A stretch of DNA of 6,001 nt from NCBI GenBank assembly GCA_902797065.1, contig CADBRK010000112.1, forward strand, positions 1-6,001, in the 5' to 3' direction. Position numbers and translations under genes: made by a program. The stretch comes from an uncultured Ruminococcus sp. (GTDB lineage: Bacteria; Bacillota; Clostridia; Oscillospirales; Acutalibacteraceae). This document shows positions 4,890 through 6,001 of this stretch, piece by piece. Positions within the stretch are counted from its first letter, which is position 1, and every line of letters begins with the position of its first letter. The notes below the pieces were generated by a model. It was given only the letters and a program-made list of their open reading frames with translations. It was not told the origin of the DNA and searched no databases.

Positions 4890-6001
4890 ATGTATAAATT
4901 TCAGGGATTTACGGAAAAAGCAAATATTGCTATGAATTACGGCATAGAAACAGCCGAGGAGATGTGCTGCACATGGATAGGCTCGGAGCATATCCTGCTG
5001 GGTCTGCTCAAAGAGGGCAGCGGAGTTGCTTACACGGCGCTGTCCGAAGAAGGAGTAGAGTTCGACAAGGTGTATGATCTTCTCTGTGAGAAGTTCGGCA
5101 AGGGCAGCAAAAAAGTCAAGCTTACGGTAGGGGATTTCACCCCGAGGGCAAAGAATGTTGTTCAGAAGGCGAATTTGCTCAGGGCAAGACTGCGCAACAG
5201 CTATATAGGCACGGAACATCTGCTGCTGGCTATTCTTGACGACGACGAAAGCTTTGCCGCTGGTATGCTCAAAGAGCTTGGCGTAAACGCAGATACTCTT
5301 ACAAAAAAGCTCGCCGAGACGATCGGTACAGATATGGGAAGAACCGACGGCTTTGCAAATTCCGACGGCAAGTTTACATCCAAGTCGTCGGGCAAAAAGG
5401 GTTCGGCAAAGACTCTCGAGCAGTTCGGCAGAGACCTTACCGCGCTTGCAAAAGAGGGCGGCATAGACCCTGTTATCGGCAGAGAAAAGGAAATAGAGAG
5501 AGTTATTCAGATACTCTCCAGACGCACAAAGAACAACCCGTGCCTTATCGGCGAACCGGGCGTTGGCAAGACCGCTGTAGCAGAAGGGCTTGCGCTTAAA
5601 ATAGCCGACGGAGAAGTTCCCGAGCTGCTCAAAGACAAGAGGATCTTCTCTCTTGACCTCACCGGCATGATCGCAGGAACAAAATACAGGGGCGACTTCG
5701 AGGAGCGCATAAAGAACGCGATAGACGAGGTGAAGAACTCAAAGGATATTATACTGTTCATCGACGAACTTCACACGATCGTCGGCGCAGGGTCATCGGA
5801 GGGCAGCACGGACGCCGCTAATATTCTGAAACCGAGCCTTGCAAGAGGTGATTTCCAGATAATCGGCGCAACCACGCTCAACGAGTACAGAAAACACATA
5901 GAAAAGGATGCAGCGCTTGAAAGACGTTTCCAGCCCGTCATGGTCGGCGAACCGTCGCAGGAGGAGTCTATAACCATACTCGAAGGACTCCGTGACAAGT
6001 A
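4890..6001 (+). CDS. clpC: ATP-dependent Clp protease ATP-binding subunit ClpC, 3'-truncated by the window edge
   Basis: ClpC is a hexameric AAA+ unfoldase that feeds proteins, including arginine-phosphorylated ones tagged by McsB, into ClpP in the cytoplasm. The 370 codons present cover the N-terminal domain with its two Clp_N repeats (IGSEHILLGLL at 30-40 and IGTEHLLLAIL at 106-116), a polar Ser/Gly/Lys-rich linker at about 150-172, and most of the first AAA+ module starting near TLEQFGRDLT. Walker A is GEPGVGKT at 221-228, Walker B is ILFIDE at 288-293 and is followed by LHTIVGAG, then IGATTLNEY and the ALERRF region with the arginine-finger candidates. The UVR middle domain, second AAA+ module and ClpP-binding loop are beyond the edge; the family is about 810-820 residues. 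ClpE, ClpB or ClpA are less likely: the N-terminus is ClpC-like and mcsB is upstream. No CtsR box precedes it directly. Confidence 0.95.
   Translation, partial: MYKFQGFTEKANIAMNYGIETAEEMCCTWIGSEHILLGLLKEGSGVAYTALSEEGVEFDKVYDLLCEKFGKGSKKVKLTVGDFTPRAKNVVQKANLLRARLRNSYIGTEHLLLAILDDDESFAAGMLKELGVNADTLTKKLAETIGTDMGRTDGFANSDGKFTSKSSGKKGSAKTLEQFGRDLTALAKEGGIDPVIGREKEIERVIQILSRRTKNNPCLIGEPGVGKTAVAEGLALKIADGEVPELLKDKRIFSLDLTGMIAGTKYRGDFEERIKNAIDEVKNSKDIILFIDELHTIVGAGSSEGSTDAANILKPSLARGDFQIIGATTLNEYRKHIEKDAALERRFQPVMVGEPSQEESITILEGLRDK

Noticed and set aside
4886..4897. Mini-ORF ATG-TAT-GTA-TAA overlapping the clpC start
   Set aside because: Only 3 nt from the Shine-Dalgarno, three codons long, and readily explained by the ATGTATG sequence at the start; no support for a regulatory uORF.
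1..6001. CRISPR array, tRNA, rRNA, or transposase gene
   Set aside because: No regularly spaced repeats, no cloverleaf or rRNA motifs and no transposase motifs were seen on either strand.

Overview
The window looks like chromosomal DNA from a low-to-mid GC Clostridia species, most likely a Ruminococcus-type gut or rumen Firmicute. The organism call is inference. It rests on a CtsR/McsA/McsB/ClpC heat-shock locus (a Firmicutes hallmark), strong AAGGAG-type ribosome binding sites, and intergenic repeat styles (GGAATGAGGAATT tandem units and a CTCTGTCAC...GTGACATCTCCCC hairpin cluster) that I associate from memory with Ruminococcus-like genomes.

Layout. Positions 1-1997 on the minus strand carry the first 665 codons of glycogen phosphorylase (glgP); its C-terminus runs off the left edge. 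Positions 1998-2346 are an AT-rich divergent intergenic region with a glgP promoter on the minus strand and, on the plus strand, a near-consensus promoter for the stress operon. That promoter is covered by three CtsR operators. Positions 2347-4369 hold a tight three-gene operon: ctsR (repressor), mcsA (zinc-finger adaptor) and mcsB (protein arginine kinase). Positions 4370-4889 form a 520-nt non-coding island packed with repeats and hairpins. From 4890 to the right edge is the first 370 codons of clpC, the AAA+ unfoldase of the ClpCP protease.

How the genes work together, from knowledge of the families: CtsR represses its own operon and the clp genes. McsB, activated by McsA, phosphorylates arginines on misfolded proteins and marks them for ClpC, which unfolds them for ClpP; McsA/McsB also help to inactivate CtsR under stress. 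All key residues I could check in CtsR, McsA, McsB and the ClpC N-terminal half are present. The glgP gene is unrelated and merely divergent.

The main departure from the textbook locus is the repeat island that separates clpC from mcsB. It contains no convincing promoter and no CtsR box, but does contain a degenerate ~63-nt duplication whose copies are each linked to short GC-rich stems of different sequence, the last of which abuts the clpC Shine-Dalgarno. I see no wholly new system here; the regulatory architecture of the ctsR promoter and the structured island before clpC are the items most worth following up.
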